A stretch of DNA of 64,000 nt from Algoriphagus mannitolivorans DSM 15301 (GTDB taxonomy: Bacteria; Bacteroidota; Bacteroidia; Cytophagales; Cyclobacteriaceae), in contig NZ_AUBV01000015.1 of NCBI RefSeq assembly GCF_000429425.1, positions 62,001 through 126,000 on the forward strand. Direction: 5' to 3'. A program made the translations under genes and the position numbers. Under the pieces are notes generated by a model that was not told the DNA's origin, searched no databases, and saw nothing but the letters and a program-made list of their open reading frames with translations. Below are positions 45,587-53,835 of the stretch, one piece after another (the stretch's first letter is position 1; each line of letters begins with the position of its first letter).

Positions 45587-46569
45587 GATCGGGTATTTTG
45601 GATTCTGTCGATTAATTTCCCCAAGGCAGGATTTTCATTGCGAATCGCATCGTAGATGGACTTTACCTGCTCCAAAAAAGGTTCTTTTTTGGGATACGAA
45701 ACCTGAACTCCTGCTTTTTGAACTTCCCGCATGGATTCTTCCACAGATTCTTTCCAAAGTTTGGCTTGATAAACCGCTGATTCATCTGCAGCTTCCTGAA
45801 GCCATACTTGCTCCTCAGGGTCGAGATTTTCCCAAACTTTGGTACTTACCAAAACCACATCCGGAACCATGGTATGCTCATCAATGGAATAAAACTTACA
45901 CACTTCATAGTGTCTGGAATTGTAAAAACTCGGAGGGTTGTTTTCGGCAGCATCCACAATGCCTTGTTGTAAGGCGGTATAAAGTTCTCCATAAGCTACC
46001 GGAGTGGGAGATCCTCCCATTGCGCGGATCATATTGATCGCCATCTTGGATTCCTGTACCCTAATCTTAAGGCCAGTAAGATCCGCTGGAGTTTCCACCG
46101 GTTTGTCTTTGGTATAAAAACTCCTTTTTCCGGCATCATAAAAACAAAGCCCTCGGAGCCAAAACTTCTCGCAGCTAAGCAGCAGTTCCTTTCCGATCTC
46201 TCCATAAAGCACCTGATTAACATGCTCGTCATCCCGGAAAAGAAATGGCACCCCAAAAACACTGATTTCTGGCGAAAATGCTTCCAGAGATGCTGCTGAT
46301 ACTTTAGTCATACCTAGACTTCCTATCTGCAGCAATTCCAACAGCTCTCGCTCTGTCCCGAGTTGCTGATTGGGATAAACCTTGACTTTGATTCTTCCGG
46401 AAGATTTTTCTTCCAGCCTCTCCGCCAGATATACCATGGCATTATGGACAGGATGCGCTGTAACCTGGGCATGGCCCATTTTGATGATTTTTACCCTCGA
46501 ATCGCTTTTGCAACTCCACAGGAAAACTATGGAAAGCAAAATTAGGGCTTGGAAAATTCGGTTATTCAT
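45583..46569 (-). CDS. dctP: TRAP transporter substrate-binding lipoprotein
   Basis: A 328-aa periplasmic binding protein. The signal peptide ends in a lipobox (LSIVFLWSC), so this copy is lipid-anchored, whereas most TRAP binding proteins are soluble. The substrate Arg lies in GLKIRVQESKM, and VAYGELYTALQQGIVDAAENN is the conserved signature. It delivers organic acids with a carboxylate that contacts the Arg. Gene context with kdgK, eda, uxaA and uxaB points to galacturonate, glucuronate or a related sugar acid. It follows eda by 20 nt. Confidence 0.9.
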   Translation of the reverse strand: MNNRIFQALILLSIVFLWSCKSDSRVKIIKMGHAQVTAHPVHNAMVYLAERLEEKSSGRIKVKVYPNQQLGTERELLELLQIGSLGMTKVSAASLEAFSPEISVFGVPFLFRDDEHVNQVLYGEIGKELLLSCEKFWLRGLCFYDAGKRSFYTKDKPVETPADLTGLKIRVQESKMAINMIRAMGGSPTPVAYGELYTALQQGIVDAAENNPPSFYNSRHYEVCKFYSIDEHTMVPDVVLVSTKVWENLDPEEQVWLQEAADESAVYQAKLWKESVEESMREVQKAGVQVSYPKKEPFLEQVKSIYDAIRNENPALGKLIDRIQNTRS

Positions 46570-46589
46570 TGGGTTTGGGTTATCGAAAG

Positions 46590-47258
46590 TTAGGTTTTTG
46601 GGGCTCTTAGCGATTCAATGATATTCATGGCTTGCTTTACTTGCTCCTGTATTTTCTGAAAGTCTCCTTGCTGGATCAGATCCTTTCTGAAAAGTTGGGA
46701 TCCCATTCCAACACAGAGAACACCTGCCTTAAACCACTGCGAAAGACTTTCTACAGTTGGCTCTACTCCACCCGTTGGGATAATTTCAATTTTTGGCAAA
46801 ACGGCATGAACAGCCGGTACAAATTCAGGTGTCAGAATGTTTGCAGGATAGATTTTTACCAGCTGACAACCAAGTTGTTCCGCGAAAAAAATCTCGGAAA
46901 CGGTTCCGCAACCCGGTACCCAAGGCACTTCCACTTTGGCGCAATACTCTCCCAACTTGGGATTCATCACCGGTGCTACGATAAACTCCGCTCCCATGTC
47001 TATGAATTCCTCGGCCTCATAAGAATGATATATCGTACCGGCTCCCAGATATAGGCCGGGCATCTTATCGGCAGCCGCCCTGATTTTAGGGAAAATTGAT
47101 TTGGCTTCCTTACCTCGGTTCACCATCTCGATGACACGAACACCTCCTTCATAGGCCGCAAAAAGCAAATCCAAACAGACTTGCTCATCGGGATGGAAAA
47201 ATATCGGCATCATGCCTCCGGCATGCATTCTTTGGATAAATGGGGTTGGATTTCTCAT
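46590..47258 (-). CDS. eda: 2-dehydro-3-deoxyphosphogluconate aldolase
   Basis: A 222-aa class I aldolase; the start at 47258 overlaps the kdgK stop as TGATG. The catalytic Glu lies in GVRVIEMVNRG, the Schiff-base Lys in CQLVKIYPANI, and the phosphate-binding end is IIPTGGVEPT. It splits KDPG into pyruvate and glyceraldehyde 3-phosphate, the last step of the hexuronate route encoded here. The subunit length is usual. It is part of the kdgK-eda-dctPQM operon. Confidence 0.92.
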   Translation of the reverse strand: MRNPTPFIQRMHAGGMMPIFFHPDEQVCLDLLFAAYEGGVRVIEMVNRGKEAKSIFPKIRAAADKMPGLYLGAGTIYHSYEAEEFIDMGAEFIVAPVMNPKLGEYCAKVEVPWVPGCGTVSEIFFAEQLGCQLVKIYPANILTPEFVPAVHAVLPKIEIIPTGGVEPTVESLSQWFKAGVLCVGMGSQLFRKDLIQQGDFQKIQEQVKQAMNIIESLRAPKT

Positions 47259-48250
47259 CAGCGTTTGATTTTCCCAACTGATTCTCCGTTGGCGAGATCG
47301 TGGACTTCTTGAAGGGAACACAACAAAATATCTCCGGGAACACTATGCTTCATTGCACCTGCAGCCATAGCAAATTCAATCGCATCGGCAGGCTCCATGG
47401 TCAGCAATCCATAAATCAAACCTCCTGCAAAAGCATCTCCTGTCCCCACCCGATCCACAATATGGGTTAAATCATATTTTCTTGAAGAAAAGGTATTATC
47501 TGGAGTATATAGGGCTCCAGCCATGGTATTGTGGGAAGAACTGTGAGATTCCCGGTCAGTTTTGACGATATACTCGAGGTTTTTGAACCTGGAAAAAGCA
47601 AGTTTTTTAGCTTCAGAAAAGGACTTCACATTTTCATTTAGACATTGATTGAAATCCCTGGTTCCGGCTATCATCACATGGGTATGCTCCATCAATTCAG
47701 GCATAATTTCAAAGGGAGCTTTTCCATACTGCCAGAGGTTACTACGGTAATTCAAATCCCCACTGACCTTCACTCCCTTCTCTTTGGCTTTCTTCAACCC
47801 CTCCAAGGTAAGGTCCGCACAATTCTGGGATAAAGCCGGGGTAATTCCTGACCAATGTAACCAGTCTGCTCCATCCAGAATTTCATCCCAATTCAAGGCT
47901 TTAGGATCCAACTGGGAAAAGGAAGAGTCTGCCCGATCATAGATGATCTGACTGCTTCTTTGCATGGCTCCATGTTCTAAAAAATAGACGCCCATCCTTC
48001 CAGGGGTAAGCGGGACAAAATCAGTCCTAATCCCATTTTTGCGAAGCTGGGCTTTTGCTGCCCATCCGATCTCATGATCAGGAAAAGCAGTCACATGAGC
48101 CACATCCATGCCCCAATAAGCAAGAGCGGCTCCAACATTGGCTTCCGAGCCCCCAAATTCCACCTCCAGAGATTTGGTTTGCAAAAAACGTTGATTGCCG
48201 GGTGGAGAAAGTCTCAGCATGACCTCCCCGAGGGTGATGATTTTCTTCAT
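47258..48250 (-). CDS. kdgK: 2-keto-3-deoxygluconate kinase
   Basis: A 330-aa PfkB-family kinase. N-terminal LGEVMLRLSPPGNQRF and GGSEANVGAALA are typical of KDG kinases; the anion hole and catalytic Asp lie in DRVGTGDAFAGGLIYG. It phosphorylates 2-keto-3-deoxygluconate, the UxaA product, with ATP. It is the first gene of the minus-strand operon and is divergent from uxaA across only 45 nt, so the two transcription units probably share a control region. Confidence 0.9.
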   Translation of the reverse strand: MKKIITLGEVMLRLSPPGNQRFLQTKSLEVEFGGSEANVGAALAYWGMDVAHVTAFPDHEIGWAAKAQLRKNGIRTDFVPLTPGRMGVYFLEHGAMQRSSQIIYDRADSSFSQLDPKALNWDEILDGADWLHWSGITPALSQNCADLTLEGLKKAKEKGVKVSGDLNYRSNLWQYGKAPFEIMPELMEHTHVMIAGTRDFNQCLNENVKSFSEAKKLAFSRFKNLEYIVKTDRESHSSSHNTMAGALYTPDNTFSSRKYDLTHIVDRVGTGDAFAGGLIYGLLTMEPADAIEFAMAAGAMKHSVPGDILLCSLQEVHDLANGESVGKIKR

Positions 48251-48295
48251 GGAAGATATTTTTTTCTAATTTGAACAAGTTAAACAATAATACAA

Positions 48296-49924
48296 ATGAA
48301 CAATACAGTCCTGCTCTTGGATGAAGCCGACAATGTTGGGGTGGCTTTGACCGATCTTTTTCCGGGAAATATTGCCAAAATCAAAAATTTAAACCTTGAA
48401 ATTCAGGAGTTTGTGTCGGCTAAACACAAGTTTGCGATAGAACACCTAGAGGCTGGGCAGGATATCTTGATGTATGGGACCATCGTCGGGGAAGCTACTA
48501 CCGAAATCCCCGCAGGACATGCCATCACACTTGCCAATATAAGGCACAAAACCAAGCACTACACGCTTGAAAACGAGCCCTACCACTGGAAAAGCCCGGA
48601 TGTATCCAAGTGGAAAAACAGAACCTTTTTAGGCTATAAAAGAGCTGATAATCAAGTAGGAACAGCCAATCTTTGGCTGGTTTTACCGATGGTTTTCTGC
48701 GAAAATACCAACATCAAACTGCTCGAAGAAGCCTTTGAAAAAGCTTTGGGATTCTCCCAAACCAATCCCTACGAAGACCAACTTAAATCCCTGATTGCCG
48801 GCCTGAATGGAGAAAAATTTACGGAAACGGTTTCGCAAAAAACCAAGGCTTTTCGCTCTGAAATCTTCCCTAATCTGGATGGAATCCGCTTTCTCACCCA
48901 CTCCATGGGTTGCGGAGGTACCCGACAAGATGCGGATAGTCTTTGTGGGCTATTAGCGGGATATATCCACCATCCCAATGTGGCAGGAGCTACAATTCTG
49001 AGCTTAGGTTGCCAAAATGCTCAAGTCAGTATTCTTCAGGAAAAACTGGCCAAGCTGGGCTGCCAAAAACCATTGGTAATCTGCGAGCAACAGCAATCCG
49101 GAACCACTGATTCACTCCTTTCCAAAGCTGTAAAAGAAACCTTTGAGCAGCTTGTTTTAGCCAATCAAATGCAAAGGAAACCTAGTCCCCTCAGCAAGCT
49201 TGTCATTGGGCTGGAATGCGGAGGTTCAGATGGTTTTTCAGGCATTTCTGCCAACCCAACCCTGGGAAGAGTCTCAGATATGATTGTAGCCTTGGGCGGG
49301 ACGGCAGTTCTTTCGGAGTTTCCAGAGCTCTGCGGAGCTGAAGGAAATCTCATCCATCGATGCCAAAGCCCTGAGTTAGCTGAAAAATTCATCCATTTGA
49401 TGGAGACCTATAACGAAGCCGCTAAACGGGTGGGAAGTGGATTCGATATGAATCCAAGTCCCGGAAATATCAAGGATGGCTTATTGACCGATGCGATCAA
49501 ATCTTGTGGAGCAGCAAAAAAAGGCGGCTCAGCACCTATTTCTGATGTTTTGGACTACACAGAATATGTGAAAACCCCGGGGTTAAACTTGCTCTGTACC
49601 CCTGGAAATGATGTAGAAAGTACCACTGGACTGGCAGGAAGCGGATGCAATGTCATCCTTTTCACTACTGGACTGGGAACTCCAACCGGAAACCCGATTG
49701 CTCCGGTGATCAAGGTGTCCAGCAATACCAAATTGGCTGAAAAAATGCCAGATATCATTGATTTCAACACCGGTACTATTATCACTGGCGAAGAAGATCT
49801 TGAATCGGCTGGAGATAGACTCTTAGAATTGATCCTTGCGGTGGCAAGCGGAACTCAACTGACCAAGGCAGAAGAAAAGAAGAATTATGATTTTATCCCC
49901 TGGAAAAGAGGAGTTTCCCTCTAA
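48296..49924 (+). CDS. uxaA: Altronate dehydratase
   Basis: A 542-aa enzyme with an N-terminal SAF domain (about residues 1-95: ILMYGTIVGEATTEIPAGHAIT) and the large UxaA catalytic domain (FLGYKRADNQVGTAN, THSMGCGG, GLECGGSDGFSGISANP, CTPGNDVESTTGLAGSGCN). Several Cys in the core may bind iron. It dehydrates D-altronate to 2-keto-3-deoxygluconate, the KdgK substrate. It is transcribed away from kdgK and ends in a terminator at 49929. Confidence 0.92.
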   Translation: MNNTVLLLDEADNVGVALTDLFPGNIAKIKNLNLEIQEFVSAKHKFAIEHLEAGQDILMYGTIVGEATTEIPAGHAITLANIRHKTKHYTLENEPYHWKSPDVSKWKNRTFLGYKRADNQVGTANLWLVLPMVFCENTNIKLLEEAFEKALGFSQTNPYEDQLKSLIAGLNGEKFTETVSQKTKAFRSEIFPNLDGIRFLTHSMGCGGTRQDADSLCGLLAGYIHHPNVAGATILSLGCQNAQVSILQEKLAKLGCQKPLVICEQQQSGTTDSLLSKAVKETFEQLVLANQMQRKPSPLSKLVIGLECGGSDGFSGISANPTLGRVSDMIVALGGTAVLSEFPELCGAEGNLIHRCQSPELAEKFIHLMETYNEAAKRVGSGFDMNPSPGNIKDGLLTDAIKSCGAAKKGGSAPISDVLDYTEYVKTPGLNLLCTPGNDVESTTGLAGSGCNVILFTTGLGTPTGNPIAPVIKVSSNTKLAEKMPDIIDFNTGTIITGEEDLESAGDRLLELILAVASGTQLTKAEEKKNYDFIPWKRGVSL

Positions 49925-49928
49925 AACA

Positions 49929-49960
49929 AAAGAGCGGCACTGAAATTCAGGCCGCTCTTT
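49929..49960. terminator. Intrinsic terminator after uxaA (bidirectional)
   Basis: Stem AAAGAGCGGC / GCCGCTCTTT with a 12-nt loop that itself contains a short CTGAA/TTCAG pairing. It is 4 nt after the uxaA stop and 27 nt before the convergent lipoprotein stop. Confidence 0.85.
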
Positions 49961-49986
49961 GACTTAATAAGGGTGATTGCTACGGA

Positions 49987-50649
49987 TTAATTGAAGAAAA
50001 TATTAGCTCTAACAAGGGTGGTACCCTGACCGGTAGTGCCACTAACGTTCCCTTTCACAGTTCCATTTCCACTTGCTTTTGCAAAGATCCCAGTGCCTCC
50101 AACGATCTCAATCTGAGCTTCAAAGGTGATGTTACCGTCTTGGTCAAACTTCGCATTATTCAACACATTTGTAAACCAAATGGTGTTTCCTTTTCCATCG
50201 GTAGTTAGTGTGCTTACTGTTTTAGCACATGCATCGATTTGGGCTACATCCAAACCCAAAGCCGTTAACTGATCAGCGAAAAACTCAGTCACAGGAGCAG
50301 CTACAGTCGTTACTTCCCCAAATTCATTAGGCGCTCCGTTTGCATACTGGTTAAAGAATGAATAGCTCTTTCCGATGTAAGTGGCGTTACCAGTGCCAAA
50401 TCCAGGAAATGCATAAGGCGGAATTCCCTCAGATCCAGCAAGGCTTTGATTGGAGAATTTTTCCTGATATACCACTCCGTTAGGACTCTTTCTCAAATTC
50501 TCAGAACCAGAGACAAGATCTGTCATAGATTCCACCACTGGAAGGGATTCTTCCATCGTCAGAGGCGCGGCCTCCTCCTGAACACATGAATTCAAAGTCA
50601 ATACGAGAGCAAATCCCAATACTGACCAACTTAAATAACTCTTTTTCAT
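49987..50649 (-). CDS. Lipoprotein of unknown function, beta-barrel-like
   Basis: A 220-aa protein with a lipoprotein signal (LGFALVLTLNSC) and a mature part with GKGNTIWFTNVLNNAKFDQDG, then EIVGGTGIFAKASGNGTVKGN. The GGTG-F-A-ASG-GT pattern resembles the allene oxide cyclase/dirigent-like barrel found in many secreted bacterial proteins; this is a motif impression only. It is a single gene between uxaA and a DUF1330 gene on the minus strand, with no evident link to hexuronate metabolism. Confidence 0.65.
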   Translation of the reverse strand: MKKSYLSWSVLGFALVLTLNSCVQEEAAPLTMEESLPVVESMTDLVSGSENLRKSPNGVVYQEKFSNQSLAGSEGIPPYAFPGFGTGNATYIGKSYSFFNQYANGAPNEFGEVTTVAAPVTEFFADQLTALGLDVAQIDACAKTVSTLTTDGKGNTIWFTNVLNNAKFDQDGNITFEAQIEIVGGTGIFAKASGNGTVKGNVSGTTGQGTTLVRANIFFN

Positions 50650-50787
50650 TGGATTAGAAAATTTAGGTGATTGGATTTTTTTGACAATTATTTAATAAAA
50701 CTAATTTGAAACAATTAATCCTTTAGGCTCATGCAACCTATTAAAGACTAATTTTTGCATTTCATACCAATAAAAATGCCAAAAAAA

Positions 50788-51069
50788 TCAACCCACAATA
50801 AAAAAGTTGGCAGATGAGGCTTTTTGTCGAATATTCTTAGCCTTTTGGTAATTCTCAGAATTGTACCATTCTAAAGCTTTCTCTCTGGAGGGAAATTTCA
50901 ATAACACCAATCGATCATGTTTCCACTCTCCTTCTAAAGCCTGAACAGGAAGGCCCCTGATTACAAACTCTCCACCATAAGGTTCAAGGCTGGAGGGAGT
51001 CAGCTTTTTATATTCTTCATAAACTTCATTATCATAGATATCGACTTGGACAAGTATGTAGGCTTCCAT
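50788..51069 (-). CDS. DUF1330 family protein
   Basis: A 93-aa cytoplasmic protein of the dimeric alpha/beta-barrel superfamily: AYILVQVDIYDNEVYEEYKKL, GGEFVIRGLPVQALEGEW, RLVLLKFPSREKALEWYNSENYQ. Length and motifs match DUF1330. Function is unknown. It is divergent from uxaB across 41 nt, so a shared promoter region is likely. Confidence 0.87.
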   Translation of the reverse strand: MEAYILVQVDIYDNEVYEEYKKLTPSSLEPYGGEFVIRGLPVQALEGEWKHDRLVLLKFPSREKALEWYNSENYQKAKNIRQKASSANFFIVG

Positions 51070-51110
51070 TGTTACAATTGATTAGTTTACCCTAAGCTGA
51101 AAAAAATTCT

Positions 51111-52490
51111 ATGAACACCCAAAATGATATTCACATTCTTCAGTTCGGAACAGGAAATTTTCTTCGGGCATTTTTTGAATCCATGAATGAAGAAGTGTCA
51201 AAAAAATATAACCCACTGAATATCTGCATTATTCAGTCCACCAACGGAAATACACTTGAAAAGCTTAAAGCCCATCATTACCAATTCCCTATCTGGATTT
51301 CTGGTAGTTTTAACGGTCAGGTTATCGATTCCATTCAGGAAATCAGCTGTATCAAAGACGGTTTAAAGCTGCCTGAGGAAGGGGAAAAATTTCTGAATTT
51401 CGCATCTAGCCCAAGCCTTAAGTGGATCGTATCCAATGTCACGGAAGCCGGAATGGTCTGGAAAAATGAAGGCCCTTTCGAAAAACTTGCGGAATCCTTT
51501 GCGGGAAGAATTACCCAGTGGCTGTATCGAAGATTTCAATCTATTCCTCTGGCTGAAACTGTAATTTTCCCTTTGGAACTTATCCCAAATAATGGAGAAT
51601 TACTTCGGGAATTTGTACTCAAACATGCCGAAGAATGGAATTTGGGACAGGAATTTCTGAATTGGCTGGACCTCAAGGTCACTTTTTTCACAAGTCTTGT
51701 AGATCGGATTGTCCCTGGCTTTCCAAAATGTACTGGTAAAGAACTCCAGGTTTCTCACCCGCTCTTAGTCCATGCTGAGCCCTATTCTTTCTGGGCAATC
51801 AAGGGAAAAAAGTACCAAGCCCATTTAATTCCTTGGTTGGATTGCGGCTCTGAAGTGATTTTGGAAGAATCCATTGAGCATTATGCTCTGAGAAAAATCA
51901 GAATTCTGAATGGAGCTCATACGTTTATGGCCGCCCATGGACTTTGTCTGGGAATAAAAACTGTCAGAGAATATGTAGAAAACCCAAAAAACCTCCATCA
52001 ATTAGACAAAATGGTAACTAATGAGATCATTCCTTTTCTACCGATTGATGGGGATGAATTGAAAAGCTTTTATGCTTCCGTGGTCGAAAGATTCAGCAAT
52101 CCAAGCATTGAGCATCGATTAGAGGACATTATGATGAATTCGGTATCCAAGTTTAAAAGTCGCCTGCTACCCTTGATTCAGCCCTTCCGAGAAAATCACC
52201 ATGGAGGCTACCCGGTAAGTATCGGAATGGGAATCTTTTATCTTATTTATTACTACCTGCATAACCCTGATAAAATCAGAGACACGCAGGAGGTAAAAAA
52301 CTTGTTTACCGAGGTTCCGAATCAAATGGAATTAAAGTCAAGCATGAAGACTTTGGCTGAAAAGCTATTTGGGCTAGAAATGAATGAATCCATGGATATG
52401 CTTTGCGAAATCGTCCTTCAAGAAATGAAGGAGATTTCACCACTTACTCAAAGCCAAGACCGGCAGCATAGCGCGCCTTCGCAAGACTGA
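51111..52490 (+). CDS. uxaB: Tagaturonate reductase
   Basis: A 459-aa member of the polyol/mannitol dehydrogenase family. The NAD-binding start is ILQFGTGNFLRAF; the catalytic region has FFTSLVDRIVPGF and RKIRILNGAHT (the active Lys and the substrate-binding Asn/His). It reduces D-tagaturonate to D-altronate, the UxaA substrate, and so belongs to the galacturonate branch. The final 15 residues (LTQSQDRQHSAPSQD) are encoded in DNA shared with the convergent tolC-like gene, an overlap of 47 nt, and look like an unconserved tail. Confidence 0.88.
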   Translation: MNTQNDIHILQFGTGNFLRAFFESMNEEVSKKYNPLNICIIQSTNGNTLEKLKAHHYQFPIWISGSFNGQVIDSIQEISCIKDGLKLPEEGEKFLNFASSPSLKWIVSNVTEAGMVWKNEGPFEKLAESFAGRITQWLYRRFQSIPLAETVIFPLELIPNNGELLREFVLKHAEEWNLGQEFLNWLDLKVTFFTSLVDRIVPGFPKCTGKELQVSHPLLVHAEPYSFWAIKGKKYQAHLIPWLDCGSEVILEESIEHYALRKIRILNGAHTFMAAHGLCLGIKTVREYVENPKNLHQLDKMVTNEIIPFLPIDGDELKSFYASVVERFSNPSIEHRLEDIMMNSVSKFKSRLLPLIQPFRENHHGGYPVSIGMGIFYLIYYYLHNPDKIRDTQEVKNLFTEVPNQMELKSSMKTLAEKLFGLEMNESMDMLCEIVLQEMKEISPLTQSQDRQHSAPSQD

Positions 52491-53835
52491 TTCTCAGTTT
52501 GGATGCAAGGTCATTGAGAGTAACTCTTGAATCAAACACGGAAACTTCACGGGCATTTACGAGAAACAAACTGCTTTCCCCGAGTTGAAACCTTCTGTTT
52601 TCGCCTTGAAGAAGCGTTTCCAAACTCTTTACATTTTCCCGAAAGGTCTTTACCTGCTGATTGATGATGGTCCAATTGTTCAACTCTGACTCCAGTTTGT
52701 TTCGAAGTTGGAGTTCTTTCAGATCTCTTGAATTTTGTTTAAAATCAATCTTGGCTTTGGTCAGACCCAAGGCACCCCGGCTTTTTCTCCACAATAAGGG
52801 CGTATAAACTGATAATCCCCATTTGTAATTATTTTCAAAAAACTGGGTTTCACTAAAATCCGAAAGACTTTCGGTCAGGAAATTATACTTCAGTTTAACT
52901 ACCGGAATCAGCTGTTGGGCTTTTAATCGCCTCTCCACATCCAAGCTTGCGAGTTCGTAGTCAGTCAAAACCAATTCCGGATGATTTGTCACCTGAGTTC
53001 TCAACTCGCCAAAATCCGGGGAATTGGAAAAATCCTCATAAAGGCTTGCAGGGATCGTATTTTCATCCAAGAAAATTGGCTGATTATTTTCGCCCCATAG
53101 GAAGGTATTGAGCTCCTGAGTAGAAGCAAAGAAAATATTCTCTGCCGTTTGAAGCCTATATTGCCGGTTTAGCAATTGGGAAAATGCTTCTACCGTATCG
53201 ATGGCCGCAAGATCACCTTGTTCAAAGCTTTTCTTTATCCCCTCAAATCTGAACCGTGCCAGGTCCACTCCTTCCTGGAAGACCAAAAGGTTTTCATACG
53301 AAAGTGACCATTTCCAATAAGCTTCTGTGGCCATCAGAAATAATTCATTGAGCATTTTAATCCGCTCCACTTCCGTGGCTTGCTGATAAATCTGAGCCCT
53401 TTGTAGCGCTGCTCTTCTCTCATCGAGAATTAATCCCTGGCCGAGATTAACCGATGCTCCAGCTGCAAAAAGACCACCTGAAGGCACTTTGCTTTCCGGG
53501 TTTAGGTAGGTTCCTGAGTTTTGCTCAAATGTCCCTGAAAGCTCCACTCCCATCCAAGTGGGAATCTTCAATCCTGCCTCTCTTTTGTCGTAATAATTTG
53601 TTTCGCTGTAGTCCTTCTGGTCCAGATTCCCAAAGAGCAATGGATCAAAACCTCCCCTCGCCTGTCTGACTTCCATCTGCCCCATTCTGAGGTTGATATC
53701 CGCTTGTGAGGAAATAGGATGATACAATCTCACCCACTCCATATATTGCTCAAATTCAAGCTTTAATCCCTCTTGGGCGAAAGTCTGAATAGAGACAAAA
53801 AGAAATAGAATTACTGGGGCTAAGAATCTCCTCAT
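52444..53835 (-). CDS. TolC-family outer-membrane efflux protein
   Basis: A 463-aa protein with a signal peptide (FLAPVILFLFVSIQTFAQ) and two long helical repeats of the outer-membrane efflux family, each ending with Leu/Ala-rich coiled coils; a typical pair is LAKARYAAGLGFE at the C-terminus and GEGNRRFQLGESSLFLVN-like text, seen as RRFQLGESSLFLVN. It would form the outer-membrane duct for the HlyD/ABC exporter encoded just upstream (4-nt overlap). Its 3' end overlaps uxaB on the other strand. Confidence 0.88.
   Translation of the reverse strand: MRRFLAPVILFLFVSIQTFAQEGLKLEFEQYMEWVRLYHPISSQADINLRMGQMEVRQARGGFDPLLFGNLDQKDYSETNYYDKREAGLKIPTWMGVELSGTFEQNSGTYLNPESKVPSGGLFAAGASVNLGQGLILDERRAALQRAQIYQQATEVERIKMLNELFLMATEAYWKWSLSYENLLVFQEGVDLARFRFEGIKKSFEQGDLAAIDTVEAFSQLLNRQYRLQTAENIFFASTQELNTFLWGENNQPIFLDENTIPASLYEDFSNSPDFGELRTQVTNHPELVLTDYELASLDVERRLKAQQLIPVVKLKYNFLTESLSDFSETQFFENNYKWGLSVYTPLLWRKSRGALGLTKAKIDFKQNSRDLKELQLRNKLESELNNWTIINQQVKTFRENVKSLETLLQGENRRFQLGESSLFLVNAREVSVFDSRVTLNDLASKLRISLAKARYAAGLGFE

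Noticed and set aside
48251..48295. A palindromic operator in the kdgK/uxaA gap
   Set aside because: The best candidate around TTTGAACAAGTTAAA pairs at too few positions to support.
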